Shown here piece by piece: positions 22,803 through 36,200 of a stretch of 64,000 bases of DNA (positions within the stretch are counted from its first letter, which is position 1; the number at the start of each line of letters is the position of its first letter). Below the pieces are notes generated by a model. It was not told the origin of the DNA, made no database searches, and saw nothing but the letters and a program-made list of their open reading frames with translations. A program made the position numbers and the translations under genes. The stretch is from Bolinopsis microptera (Eukaryota; Ctenophora; Tentaculata; Lobata; Bolinopsidae). The stretch lies in contig NC_087076.1 in NCBI RefSeq assembly GCF_026151205.1, positions 16,277,919 through 16,341,918 of the forward strand, in the 5' to 3' direction.

Positions 22803-25800
22803 CTAATACGTGGTTTTGACGCATCCAGTATCCAGAACTGATATTTTCTGTAGGTCACTATCCGTGGGCATAACAAGTGAGGGTAGTTGTGCGGAGGTTA
22901 TAACACACGGATTGCTGGCGGATGACATCATGAGCTGTCCTAGGGTTCTGGGTTGGTCAGGGCGAGACAAGGGGTCTGCTCCGAGTCTCATCATATCAAT
23001 TCCACCTGAAATAACGACACGTTTTAGTTGCATTTCCAAAATAGAAATAGTCCACAATTACTGCATCGTCTACTTTTAGATATGGTTATCTCGAATAAAC
23101 TGTAACTTATTTCATGGTAGGATGGTATCTGAAGGGTGTTGGGCTCTGACAGGTGAAGTGGCGGCGAAGATATGGTCTGCTAAAATTACCGGAGGTAGGT
23201 CACACTTTATTTCCTTCTGTCGTTGTAATTTTATGGAAACACGTGCGCGACTGGAGCTGTTTGTCAGTTTTAATCACACGATCTTAATCCTGTGGCTTAC
23301 CTTGTTGTAGAAAGAACTTGGGAAGTTGTTGAGTAAATGGGGACTGCAACGTAAGCAACTGAGGCAGGTTCCGACCAGGATACCCAAGCATGGATAGAGG
23401 TTCCACTCCTCGTCCTCTCTGAGGGCGACGTTATGTTTTATTTACAAATCAATAATCACTAATCATGCCTAATCATGCCTCATTATCGATGGCACCTTAA
23501 AAGTTTTACATCACTGGGCGTGAGAAAAGTTTATTTTCAACCTCATATACGGCACGGGAAAAGATAAATTGTCTGTGATGTGTGCACGAGGGGTAGTTAG
23601 TTTGAAAACCGTTTCACGTTACACAGTTGACATATTATTATTCCCTAAGTCATCCCGCACGCGTCGGCCGCCTCCCCCAAGTCTAACTCAGCGCCTCACC
23701 TTAATTTCGGAGAGCAGGTCTGGATCACTGAGGGGTCGCTTGAGATTGGACCTCCCTGTCACGTGACTGAAGGCGGATTGTTTCCGTACCCTGGATGGGT
23801 GAGTTGCCAGGGAGTTGTTTAGTAGCTGAGTGAAGTCGAGAGACTCAGGGTGCTCCACAAAGAAATATACCTGTTCAATGGGAAATTGTTCAAATCACGA
23901 TAAATAAATGTGGAGGTTAAGCTAATTGTTGGTCGTTTAATTTCGGGGCGATGAGTCTTATTTTAAAAATTTTTCCCTTTACGTGTCACTGCGTAGCACG
24001 ACGGTTTACAGTGCCAAGTTTTTGCTGTCTCTTTTGTAAAATTCCCGACCTTTCATCTGTATCGACTATTTTGTAACAGTTTATTTATAGAAGTTGTTAC
24101 AGTCGGTGCAGGCCGTTTTAAACACGTTATGCATGGTCGGAACTTGGCACTTGGTCACGTTTCCTGCTACCGAGCGAGGAGCCGCGTTTAAAAAAGACTT
24201 ATCTCCAGGTTTCCGCCCACAGACTGCATTATAGCAGTTTGAAGTTGGTTTATATTTATAAGGATGTTACAAAATTTTTTTTTCTTTAGATATTCTATTT
24301 TGGATATATTTATTGGACGTGGTCTTCTCAAGAGTGACAAATTTAGACCTTTTTTAAACGCGATTCTAAAAAATTGTACTGTAGCAGCATCTACAACATT
24401 TAAATTAATTTGCCATTAGTCATTTGGATGTGGGCCACGTGACGAACCTGTCTTTTTCCCGGGACATGCTGAATCAGGTTCTTTCGGTAATAATATCTTA
24501 GAGCTCGCGATAACTTGTCGTAGTTCATCTTAGGACGATTCTTGCGATTCCCCCAGCGGATCGCCATTTCCTTGCTGTTAATAACCTGAGGTAAAACAGT
24601 GTAAGGGATAAAAATAGAATCGGTTGTTATAATTTATATCCCATTTATCAGTTAGATCTTAATATGTTAAGTTCATAGGTTCGATTTTAATTCAGTGTTC
24701 GGACAGCTGACCTGATTTCAGCCTACATTAATAAAATTAGAGGCTATTCATACTTTACGAGATCTTAGCAATCACTTCCCAGTTCCCTGGTTTGTTTACG
24801 CGGATGAAGATCACTACGAATGGAAACATTTGACTTGTAATTTGATCATTCCAAATTTAGTTTCCTCTCTCTCTTGAAAACTGAAGATTAAATAATTGGA
24901 AATCTTATAGCCCGCTAGTTTTACTCTCAATATGCAGGATACGCCTCATGGTACATATTCGCTTAAAATTTGATCATACAAGGAAATGAATCGGGGTTCT
25001 GGACGTAATTTGACCTGAAGCTAACGACCACAGTAACAGTCATATTCCGGTCGAGCTGCAATTTAACCCAGGTGACATAATCATGAATGTTTTCCGAATC
25101 ATTCTCCAGGTATTCACTAATCGGTGTAGCGATTCCTCTAAATATAGTACCAGCCCAGTGATTGGCTAATGTAAGGAATGCTGGCTTATCATTGGCTGTT
25201 AGGATGAGTTGTAGTGGACTGAGATCATCCCTCAGTAGGTACTGATGGGCACAATATGAAGGGGTATGTAGTGCAGTGTGACACCCGGTACCGGAAATAG
25301 GTTACTCCTCGCCGGTTGTTTCCATGGCGACGCCTGTCAGTCGAGTGCCCAACCCAACAGGGCTGTATGAACCGGCGCCCTCTTATTCTAAAACTAGACT
25401 GCCGAGAGGGTACTACTGTTTTGTCTACCGTCGTAAGCCGATACCTCTATAACGCGACCCTAATCGGCGAGAAAACTTTCGATTATCGTCATACAGTGAA
25501 ATATGGCGAGGATTAATGACGAGAGTTTCCTTTCCTTTGAGACTGGACATTCTGTATGTGTCCTAGTTCGTCTACAAACCTTGAACTCCAGCGGTGTCTC
25601 CGTCCAGGCTACTATATCGTGACACGTCTCATCGGCTAGTAGTTCCAGAATGAACTGCCACAACGTCACGCCTTGTCGACCGCCTGAAACAAATAATTCA
25701 GTTAGAGGTCCCTTAATAAGGGTCTGATGTGAACTTGAAAACTTTTTTACGGTCTCCTGGTCTTAATTTGAGTAAGGAGCTGTGGTCTATTGTGAAGTAA

Positions 25801-28800
25801 AAGTGTTTGGAATTGAGGCACTGATTTGAAGGAAAAGAGTCTTCCGCAGCGCACCATGTGACTCGCGTCTGATAAATTGGAGATACTACGTAACCCAGGC
25901 TAAGATATACAGACAAAATAGTTGGTATAATTGGAGGGGAAGTTGTCCGATTGGCCAGTTCCCCCTTAACTCCAGGTACTACACTGTAATACAATTAGAT
26001 TGGCTGGCAACCTCGTGAGACGCTTAACAAGAATTTAATTTACTAATGGATTACTCCTGATCAGCAGATAGTGCTATTTCCTTACAGGCTGGGAACTTCT
26101 CCTGGTAGACCCGTACAGGACGGAGACGTAACCTGGGGTAAGGGGAGCCGGACCAGGTCCCCTCCGGACTTTATAGTGTGACTAGACGCTCCCTCATGTC
26201 ACCTCCTCCTTTCTTCTCGTCTCCAGTCGGAGCGACAGAGGGCGAGGGAGGGAGGTTAACCGAATAGGGTCAGACCTCGGATCTTCTTTTGTAAGATACC
26301 TCGCGGGGAGCGAAGGACCAGTGTCGTGTTATAATGAGACGTCCATTTTGTGACTTTATTGTTGAACCTCCCCGGGATCAGACACTACTCTCGGAATTAT
26401 TCAATCGTCGTGACGGGGTCCGTATTTCAGTACTTTGGCACGATGAGACACTACTCCACTCTGCCAACTCGTTCGCCGCGCGACTAGACCCCTCGTATTG
26501 TAGTTCCTTGAAAGGTCTCGGGAGATGCTGTTACTGATTGGGAGACGCTACTAATTGTAACATCGCATCTCTCGCTAAAAACACTATCAATCAATCAAAG
26601 ATTGGTGGTGGGCGAGCCTTGTCTCAATCTGAAGACAAGGTAGCATGTAGGATAACGGGAGGAGGAGGAGGGGAGTAACAATAACTCTACCCTCGAGCCG
26701 CGGAGTCTGTAACTCAGAGCACTTGCTTCCCCCAGTATTTGTCAACAAGGCTCCCCGCACTCGCTCACCATCTCACTGTATTTGTCCAAACAAATACCCC
26801 GATCGTGGAGCACGCCCGGCAGTGCCGGAGCCGAGTCTTCCGTCTACCTTTCACCTGTCAGTTTTCACCGGAACTGAGATTTCCCCGGCTGTAGACTGAG
26901 AGACGCGGGCTGCTGTCACCAGCTTCCTCGAACACTCACAATCTGAGACCTCTGTCCTGGACAAACACGTGGCTGGGGTGGGGGCAGCGGTAATGTCCCC
27001 TAATCTGCACACTGGCTATATAGTTGAAAGGCTGGTTTGTTTTACTAAAACTTTTAGGATATCATTTTCATATTCACACGCATAGGCGCGAAAATGGTAT
27101 TATCAAGCTCATTGAACTCTGAAGGCCTGAAAGTGGTAAAGGTTATGGCTGGAAGCCAGTTGAGCAGTTTTTGAATTCCAACGTTTAGATTAAGCAGGAT
27201 GTCAAAGTTAATGGTCGGGAGAAGCAGTCAGCAGACGCTTCAATTTTTCACCCTGTTAGTGCCACAGGTACTTCTTTTATCGCTTCCTAATTCTCTCGCC
27301 GCGATAATCAGTTTAAATTAAAGACTATATCTAAATTGTCGTAATGTATCGACGGTTTAAGTTGGCGCCTCCTGGACTGGTGAGTGCAGATGCGTTTCCA
27401 TTACAGTACGGATAGACAGCATCCGCCGGCCATTCGAGGAATGTTCAATGTCTTGTCTGCAATGTGCTCTCACGTGACCCTTGGCCTCACCGTGACGTGT
27501 GACTGTGCTATGTGAGAGGGGTTGAGTGACTTGAGTGGAACAAAAAGTGAATTCTTCAAGGAGTTCGATAAAAATTTAGAGCGTAGTTTATTATTATTAT
27601 AGTAATATGGTAGTAGTGTTCAAGAGATAGACAAAACGATGAACTTACAATCGATGCCGTTTGATGAGGGTCGTCTTTCTGTCTTGGAGGTCGGGAAATA
27701 ATTCCTGTTCAGTTTATCTTCCTCTCCTTCTACGCTGCTATCTGATGACCGTCTTCTCTCTACAGAAAAGCAACCGAGTTAGAATTGGATGCAGTCTTGG
27801 TATAATTATTATTTAATGGTCCAGTAATTTTCTCATTTTTGTAGAGCTTTTAATTTTTACTGACTTAAATTCAATGACCTTCACTCACCTAGCTGGGCGG
27901 AAGGTTTCCTGTCATCCTCGTTCTGTTCTTGCTTCACTTGTTCTGAGGGCCGTGCTCCGATCGTCAGATTAAACTGGTCTCCCGCCACAGGCTGTAGTCG
28001 TACAATATCCTCAGCAGTGATTACTGAAGATCTATTGTAGGAGGGCGACTCACCTGGAGTCTGATAGTGCAGTGGTAATCTGGGGAGAGGGTGTTGTGGT
28101 TAGAATCGCATGTCTGAAGGATACGACTTGATATGTGAAATGGTCATTGTCGATTAGAATATCCGCTAAGGAAATATGATCGTTGGCACTCGTAACTGTG
28201 GCTATAAATTTAGTCTTGATCTAATTTTACGATGCTTTTCGTATCAAGATATTTATTCCCAAGAGTACATATTTAGAGAAGCCAACCTGTCTTGAGAAGA
28301 ATGAAGGCTGAGAGGTGGAGGAGATATAGTGAGAGCTGGAGACTCGGGAGCACCCCTGGACGGAGACAAATTCGAGACATACGGTTTCAAACCAGGTTTC
28401 AGATCTTCAGAGTGTTTAGGTGAGAGATGTCTCTGATCGTGTGGTAGATGTGTCTCGAAGGGAGGGTGTGTGTGGTCTGCTGGAGGAGAGTGTCTAACCA
28501 GGGCAGCGGTACTCTGCAGTAAGTCTAGCGAAGAGCGGAATATGTTCCCTCCTCTGATCCCAACCATGTGCTCGATCTGAACATCAGTCGAGGATTATTA
28601 ACAAACACTAAAATTACCAACCCGTGTTCACACCGCAATGTTTTATTTGCTATTGCTAAGATGAAGTTTGCACCAGTTTTCTAATCCTGATTTTTGATTA
28701 AGTTAAACACTCACCAACTGCGGAGAAAGGCTACAAAGTCCTGCACCGTCTACATTGAACTCTGTGATGTCGAGCTCTTCCAGATCGTTGGCTTCCCTTA

Positions 28801-31272
28801 ACCAGCACAACCAATTCTGTGTCTGTCTCTTTGTCCATTTGTACGGATCTGAAGTAGTTTTGATTGAGCTATTGTAATTACACCTTACTCGGTTCTACTC
28901 TATTTAAAGGATCACTGAGTATGATTTAGTGCAAACAGGGCTGTTTAATTCCAACTCCAGTTCTCTTCTCCAGTTCTCTTCCCGTTACTCAAACCAAACT
29001 TTAGACTCAGTTAAGCTGTCTAAAAGCTGTAGGACCTGTCTGAACTCATCACTTATAATAACAGCAGACTTTCTTCGCCAGGCTATCCTCTTCTTCTTTG
29101 AGGAGCTACTCAGAATCAAATTTCAGAGCATTACTGAATACTGTTCGATCAGTGGACGGATTGGCAAGGAATTTTGTAAGTTTAAGGAAGTATCTTGAGC
29201 ACCAGTATGTGTTATGGTGTTATTCACAAATTATAGCGGACCTCATCAAAAACATGGGACCATTACGATAGAATAAAGGAACATAAAATTTAGAAATTTG
29301 GAGTATTAGGGCCAAAGGGTGGGGTGGGGAAATTGATTCATATGCCTCATAAGCTAGCTTGTCAGGGTCAGCATGGAAATCATTAAGCGGTTCAAATCCG
29401 TGCAGGGCCCTGTTAATTGTTGCTGTTCCATTAACCACTCAGCACAAGCTAACGCCAGCTTTAAATAATTAACTTTGTGTAATTTCTACATAAAAGCTAT
29501 ATTATGTAAAATTGATTACAGAAGGGAAGTTTCTAATATCGCCAAAAAGTGATAACGTAATATGTGGACGATCCCTCACGTTGTTTTCAGTTGCATAGTA
29601 CCTTACTTATTAAGGAATTTCGACTATTAATGTTCAACTAACTGCTTGATACAATCTGAGATGTGTTGCACAGGTTAGGAGATATTTACTTCTGTGGAAA
29701 GTTTGGATACAGAGAATTATGAGAAAAAACACGATTATTAATGAAAAGAATGATGTAATGCGTTGAATAAAAACAGTTTTAAGTCGCAGACTTGTTGTTG
29801 TCTTTCCTTCTTTCGTTTATCGAACCTAATTATAGGGTACCAGTATCATGCATTTTAATTTCAGCGTGAGCTTACCTACACTTTTTTTCTGGATATTTTG
29901 ACCTGTTTCCAAGAAAGTAAAAACAAGATGTTTGAATGAGTTAATATAATAGTCGACACGATACCTAAAGCCTGGCTGATTAACGAACACTAAAATCGCC
30001 TTCAAATTTCTTGTTGTAAACACCTCTCCTGATTTATTATATATAATGTGTTCCTATTCTGGTGTTTTTATCGTTTTGTGCTACTAAGTACATATTCTGC
30101 ATGTGTGAATTTAGCTGTTGAGAACTCCCAGAATACACACTACTACTTTTATCTTATAGACTAGGGGAATCATAGTTTAACAGAATACGAAGGAATAGGA
30201 TAAACTTAAACTCATCAGTGTGTTACTGGCATTTTACCTTGCAATAAACTAACTAGTAAGTTTGATTATGTAGAAGGATTAAGTATATTTCTGCAATCTG
30301 CACAATAAGTAGTGATACTGATAGATATTGACACCCACAACTTAACCACATTATAAGTATAATGCGGTAGTAGTAGTAGTAGTCATGCTGTTAATGTTAA
30401 AGTCTCTGCTGAGATTTACAATTATTCCTTCTTATGTGGTCACCGTTAAAATTAGAGCTAAGCTGTGTTTACGGTATATACCGGAGTATACCGGAGATTT
30501 TTACAAAAAATACACTGCTGAGTGTGTCTCAATCGTCAATTGCGATTAGTGCCTGTGATAGAATGACGCATGATATAATAATGCAATGAGGGTTACACTG
30601 ATTTTAGAAGAAATTCGAAATTGAATTTCTAACCTAAATTGATACTTGGTTCAGTATGCCTGAACAAAACATCGGAAACAAGACACTAGTCATTAAGTTC
30701 ATATTCAAATACATAATTGGATCATATTTGTTCATATTTCATTTTCATATCTGTATGTCCTCTTCATATTTGGTTTAGCTCAGGTATTGGTTTAAACTGA
30801 AGTAGACAACGTTTTATCACCTGCAAAGTATTAATTTTCTGTATGCCATTTCCTATGATTACAGATTTTGTGCACACGCCTTGGAAGTTTCACTTGGGTA
30901 GGGGCACCAAACTCTTGCTTGAGTAATTTATTATCATTCACAAACAAGATTTAGGGCGGCTTCGCTTCGTTGAATATAAAACGTATCACTAAGGATCCCA
31001 AAATCTATAGTCGTGCGCTCAGAATATTTTGAATAATTGTTTTTCGAAAAATTTAAATCATTCGTGTTATCAGTTCAAACAAAAGAGAAATTAGGTAACT
31101 GATATGGATAAAATGTCAAAGAAAGGCTGGTACCTGCCGGTAGAGACAATTCTAGGGGGAGGTTCACTCTTGCTTCTCCAGCAATTTCGCTACTAAAGTT
31201 GATATTACATCGACCTATCCTAGCGAAATCGCCGCTATTCGAAGTTCCTTCCACTTTCAGCATGTTGGTCAC
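22803..31272 (-). CDS. ETS transcription factor with pointed (SAM_PNT) domain
   Basis: Coding exons, right to left, are 31272-31134, 28848-28715, 28576-28287, 28079-27889, 27759-27649, 25683-25580, 24585-24448, 23870-23700, 23418-23301 and 23005-22803. Phases match throughout and give 533 codons (532 aa). Residues ~45-125 form a pointed domain ([18 protein letters not shown], later [19 protein letters not shown]). A Ser/Pro-rich linker with VKQEQNEDD, a possible SUMO site, follows. Residues ~294-376 are a complete ETS DNA-binding domain: LWQFILELL in helix 1, then [20 protein letters not shown], the recognition helix with its paired arginines, then GKRQVYFFV. ETS proteins bind GGA(A/T) sites in the nucleus; pointed domains mediate protein contacts or polymerisation. 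The recognition helix is fully canonical. Subfamily is unclear: WGN and the linker hint at TEL/Yan, LWQFILELL at ETS/ERG. First exon 31272 starts MTNMLKV; ATG at 31263 is an alternative. Confidence 0.92.
23112..23179 (-). CDS. Possible alternative last exon of the ETS gene
   Basis: After the donor at 23301 the minus strand offers a second acceptor (TTTTAG) before 23179, opening a 22-codon exon that ends in TGA at 23114-23112. Its start phase is the same as that of the exon at 23005-22803, so either can follow exon 9. The product would have a shorter C-terminus ending in QHPSDTILP. Both could be real alternative ends, or this one may be fortuitous. Confidence 0.4.
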
Positions 31273-31776
31273 AAAAACGAAACTAATTTGTTTTTAACTT
31301 GCCAAATCAAAACGGTTCAATGAAAAATAATGGGGTGGCTGGGTCTCGACTCAGTGTACTGATCGGAAACTGCCTCTAGACAGCAGGAATTGGGTGACGT
31401 AACCGTGTTACTTAATCTCCTTCTCTGCAGGTGATCACGCGGCGTTGCTAAGCGACCACGTGAACGTCACGTGGGCGACAGAAGAGGTCGCAATTTGATG
31501 TTTGGTGTCATGTGACAAAGCGTTGCGTCACCTCACAGGGCGCGTATTGTGTTGTGTTACCATAAAGTCTACTTGACCTGATACCTCTGCAATATCTTGA
31601 GGCAAAGGCTTTGACAATTTGGCAAGGCCAAGATAATTACTCAAGTAATTACTCAATAAATGCCAAGGTCTCACCTCTCAATTTGAGTTACAGTCAATCA
31701 AAACAAGGAGTATCTTAAAGAACAGGGCGTGAATTTCCAATCAAAAGTATTCCGTTATAATAGTCTAAAATTAATA
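31273..31776 (-). promoter_or_regulatory. Upstream region of the ETS gene with E-boxes and an X-box-like site
   Basis: This 500-bp gap holds several CACGTG/CACGTGA elements (about 31457-31485) and GTTGCTAAGCGAC at 31444-31456, resembling an RFX X-box (GTTGCY, spacer, RGYRAC). They lie about 170-210 bp upstream of the predicted ETS start codon. The 3' end of the cyclic-nucleotide-binding-like gene falls at its right edge. Function is inferred from motif shape only. Confidence 0.35.
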
Positions 31777-33291
31777 TCAGATTCCTCTTCTTGAGCTGAA
31801 GCCAAGTTCAATCATCCTGTTTCTGACCCTGTCTGCGAACGGTCCGCGGTTTGGGGGTCTCAGGGATCGCCGCTCCTCTGCCATGGAGTTTTCAACATTC
31901 TGGCCCATCAGATAGTGCGGAATAGATCTCCTCACTGCAGGAAGATACGATTTCAGAGCTTCAAGTTCGGCCTGGGCCTCTTCGGAGTTTTTGTCGTCCG
32001 TATCCTCACCAAGGAGGGAAGCCAACATCTCTTCGGTTTTCGGGCACAATGAAAAGTCAGCGAACATACGCCTCATTCGCCATCTTGTCTTCATATCCTT
32101 TGTCAGCAACTCCAAAGGTATGCTTTGAGTTTTCAGGATAATTTCCTTGAACTGCGGAGATCTAATGCTGTAGGCTGATATCTCGCATGTGGCCACCATG
32201 GTGAACATGTACTCATTACGGCCACACAAATGTTCAAAACCGCCAACAAATTCTCCAGGGCCAACATCTATCACCGGCAATCGTTCTGTCTTGTTTCTCT
32301 GTCGAAGTTTGGTAGAAGGAAGGTGCTGGACAGCCTCTGGAAGGATCAAGCGCGGAATTTTCACATCGAGGTAAATCCTCGCATACCCACTTTTGATCAG
32401 ATAAACCACATCGGCGGGTTCACCTTTCTTTGTGAGAAAGTTGTCATTAATAAAGTGTTCCTCTAACATCTCGTGGAGTAAGACCGACTTTTGGGGTATG
32501 GTGAGACACTTAGCTATGTGATGTGCTTCAAGGAGCGACTTCTTGTCCCGAATCAGGTTCAAATAGTGAAAGTTAACAATAGTTGATTGAAGATCGGAGG
32601 GTATGACCAATAATAAACAAGGTGTATCACTTACAAAAGTGAATTGGTCTGTTTGGTTATTGTTGTCATTCTTATGTGGCATATCAGGCCCCCCGAAGTA
32701 AGCCCCTTCAGAGTAATGAACAGTAGCTTTTCCATACAATGCTGCTTTGCTCATGATTGGTATGTTTGCCATAAAGTTTTCTCCTCTAGCTATCGATTCC
32801 TTCTTTTTCTCCGCTATGCTCGTTCTCTTTTCCTCTTCTTTCAGCGTATTTCTTCGTTCAAGACAATCTGTAACCATTTGAATAACGATTGTTCGACGAG
32901 CTGCAGCTGTAAAACTTGAATTTTGTGAACCTTTTTTTTCTTTTGATTTCGATTCGTCATTTTTAGCCTCTTTATTTTCTTGTCCCTCTTCTTCATTTTC
33001 TTGTACCGTTTCTAATTGGGTTTCGGATGGAGTAATTATCGTCTGCGTCTTGTGACAAAGTGAAACTTTTCCTCTAAACAAAACGCACAGATTGGTTCGA
33101 GCTACATTAATAGGCACGTCTTCTGAACAGCGAAAGAGCTCGCTAGTTTGTAAGAGTTTAATCGCTTCGTCGTCAGCAAGATAGTAAAACATATCACATT
33201 TCCGTTTTAGACTTGGTATGTTGAGATTTATATTGGACTCACTCCTTTCCTGAGGTGGCAACTCGAGCAAATCTATCAGAGACAAAGCCAT
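31777..33291 (-). CDS. Intronless cyclic-nucleotide-binding-domain-like protein
   Basis: A single uninterrupted frame of 504 codons begins MALSLIDLLELPPQE. The middle (about 95-140) is rich in Glu/Lys/Ser, a likely flexible or coiled segment. From about residue 265 to 400 it matches the cyclic nucleotide-binding fold: HFINDNFLTKKGEPADVVYL, then GYARIYLD, a long Lys/Arg loop, then VIDVGPGEFVGGFEHL and ATCEISAYSI. The phosphate-binding cassette is poor (FVGGFEHL in place of FGExxL, and no clear Arg), so cAMP/cGMP binding may be lost. An N-terminal half-domain (VARTNLCVLFRGKVSLC) hints at a second degenerate copy. CNBD1/CNBD2-like sperm proteins are the nearest idea. It has no introns, unlike every other gene here, suggesting retroposition or intron loss, but the frame is fully open. 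Confidence 0.75.
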   Translation of the reverse strand: MALSLIDLLELPPQERSESNINLNIPSLKRKCDMFYYLADDEAIKLLQTSELFRCSEDVPINVARTNLCVLFRGKVSLCHKTQTIITPSETQLETVQENEEEGQENKEAKNDESKSKEKKGSQNSSFTAAARRTIVIQMVTDCLERRNTLKEEEKRTSIAEKKKESIARGENFMANIPIMSKAALYGKATVHYSEGAYFGGPDMPHKNDNNNQTDQFTFVSDTPCLLLVIPSDLQSTIVNFHYLNLIRDKKSLLEAHHIAKCLTIPQKSVLLHEMLEEHFINDNFLTKKGEPADVVYLIKSGYARIYLDVKIPRLILPEAVQHLPSTKLRQRNKTERLPVIDVGPGEFVGGFEHLCGRNEYMFTMVATCEISAYSIRSPQFKEIILKTQSIPLELLTKDMKTRWRMRRMFADFSLCPKTEEMLASLLGEDTDDKNSEEAQAELEALKSYLPAVRRSIPHYLMGQNVENSMAEERRSLRPPNRGPFADRVRNRMIELGFSSRRGI

Positions 33292-36200
33292 GGTGACAGA
33301 AAGTCGGAGGAAAAGTGACCGTATACCTTACAAACTGTTATCTGAACACCACTGCCAGAATATTTAAAAGCTGTGTTGCTGTGGAAACTGCACGCTTTCT
33401 GTTTTGTTGCACGTGCAATAGATTGTTTAATTTTGGTCCGAATACCCGGCTTAAGTCGAATTCAATTTGTCACGTTTATAAATTTTACTTCGCAACACAC
33501 CTTCTATATCTTTGGTAGTTTCAAAATGAGAACGAGATCTGTGTTCCAGAATAAAATCTGAGCCGCATATATTAAAATAAGTCTAATTCAGATCATTTAT
33601 TTCACGTTAAGGACAATGCAATTTGTACTCCTGGGATATTTTGCTTAATTTAGTAATAACGTGTTTTCGTTCGCTATGAAGTGTGCTTTCAAATCCTGTT
33701 TTTCAATAAGAAGGTATTGCATCTGAGTAGATGAGGTAAACCCGATAAATTGACCTTATCAGATATGACGAATTGGTTTAAATAGGAGAAGGCGTGTCCA
33801 ACGGACTATGCTGTAGAACGCGGACCACAATAGGTCGCATAGTGCGAGCGAGTGCAGGTGGCAGTCTCTCATCACATGTCTAAGTCACGTGTCCCGCTCC
33901 ATAATGATAGCGGAGCATGTCATTATTTGATCATATTATTTGAGTGCAGTACAAATCTAGGGTTTGTCTTTCGATTTGCTTGTCGAGTACTGCTGTTCTC
34001 ACTTTTCAGCTAAAGTACGTTCCATTAGCTTTAGGTCAGTGCATGTTCTGTTGGGAGAAAATAGACGCACCAATAATTATCTAGCAGCCCTTCCCAATTC
34101 TTTTCCCTTGTCAGCCGCTCCCTCGACACGACAGCTTATACAAATTGTTCTCAAAAGATTTTCCCAGTGGTGGCAATGCTTTTGGACAGTGCTCAGCTAT
34201 TTAATTTGTCCTTCGCCATCCTATTTTTTAAAGTATTCGTTTAAGCCGAGTTGTGAACAAAACCTTAAAAGCTAAGGAACTGCCAATGTATTCATTTGGC
34301 TTTGAAGATACTACACTTAATTTTTTGACGCCACGCTGACCATTGTCCTGTCTCTTATCAATTAAGCGTCTATCATTTGATGTATTTTGTGGGGCAGTTC
34401 TCGATAAGTCACGTGTGATCACACACTCAAATTCCAACAAACCGATACTTTTGATGGCTGACCAATAATTCTTTATCTTTTCTAGTTTTCATTAAATTTC
34501 CCTGGACGCCTGCCTGATATCAGTTCAGTTGTCGATTACAAAAATTGTTTAGTTGCATTACCAACGATTTTCCGTGGCTAGAAAATCTTTGAAGTCACAC
34601 CTTATTTCCTAAATTTAGGTTTTCTTCTTTCATCGGTGTTTTAAATTTCCATTTAAACTGCTGATACCATTCGGTACAACTCCTTAGCATATTCCCTGAA
34701 GTTGCCCAGATTGAATTATTTTTGAACCAGACACGGTTCCCAGACGTTGGTTCAGTGGATACATACCTAACCTGCGGCTTCATGTTCTCTTTCAATTGTT
34801 AACGTCGGTAGTCGACTTGGTAATGATATCATCTCTCATTCCCCATCTTTCGTGTCATCAATTAATCCTTCTCTCAAATAGAAATATTTAAATTTGATTT
34901 AAGATTTTAAAGTTGTTCGGTCTTTAATTACATTTAAATAGACTATAATGCCACTCGAAGGACACCTGGTCCAGCACTTAATTAAGTACCTGAACCAGAT
35001 TTAGTATTGAATTATCGCAATACGAGATCGGGAGCGCGAGTACTTGCTACCATGATGTCAACGGTTCAATCTTGGTTTACCCCTGTCAATTTCCTCAATT
35101 AGATACATCGAGAACATGGTCAGTTACCGCCCGACGAGGGGGGCTTCAGTGTAGTGCATTAATTATAGACATTATTAAATTTGATTATAGGTCTAACGCG
35201 AGAGTGAAAACTGTTTTGAAATGTAGATAGTCGGGTGGCGTGTCGTTGCATCCTATATTGGTTTTCTTAGTTCCACTCTTGTACTCAACACACTTAACTC
35301 CCGTATCATATTTTCTATTGAAACTCCCTCTAGATGTTGTGGCACAGGTGCCCAGAGAGCACTTGTTGGAAACTCAAGGTGAAGTGTTCGCACGATAATC
35401 TAGTTAACTGTTCCCAGTCCAGTGGTTCCGCCTAATTAGCCGCCTCCCTACTTGACCATTTTTGTCACTTGCTTTGCTCTGATAATTATCTCACCATCTC
35501 TCCATCCTTCGTTCTAAATGTTTTTATTTGTCAGTACTGACGACTACAAATACCCCATGTTTTAATGTTTCAGTACTTTCCGTCCAACTTATTACTGCGT
35601 AGGTGTTACCAGTACTACATTTTGTGCTGCCTGCTGTTTCACCTTGCTCTGTAGTCTGTTTGCTAAAGGAATTTTGCCAATTTACCAAGGAACTCGTGCC
35701 TCTCAACGTATATTAATATAAAGCAGCCGTGAAGCCGAGTTAGTTGATTGAAGCCCCACATACCATCCGAAATACCGTTCATTACGCAATGGAGACTGGT
35801 TTATTTCACGAATTGTCAAGATGTTTTCAGCTGCAGCCATTCTCTCTTACTTTAATAATGTGTTATTTATGTTCCGTCCATCAAACTACACGGACTCGGT
35901 CCTAACGTTACAAATTCTTTGTCATGGCATTGTTGTTAAATCAAATTAAAGGCCTTTTAAACGACATTGAAAATTACACGACTTCCTTTAATTTAGTTTT
36001 ATTTTAGTTTGGCGACAATTTGTTAGGGTTATTGAGGAGAATCCTAATGAGGTGCCAGGTCTGAGGTGGTCTAGGTAGCCTGTAGCTAACATGAACTCCC
36101 GGGCGTGGAACAAAGGCAGAACTTGGGAGACAGACAGCGGACTGTGTGCATACAAATACAATGGGAATTATCACAGACCATGGGCTCTAGACCCGGCAAT

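Noticed and set aside
28929-29198. 89-codon plus-strand frame next to the ETS pointed-domain exon, and a minus-strand frame opposite it
   Set aside because: The ETS first exon (31134) joins the pointed-domain exon in phase without it, and neither frame has a family resemblance or matching splice signals.
29220-29438. GGTTCAAATCC, a possible tRNA B box at about 29391
   Set aside because: No A box or cloverleaf pairing could be found around it.
33964-34275. 103-codon plus-strand frame between genes
   Set aside because: Composition is not protein-like in a conserved way, and no splice partner, signal or family was recognised.
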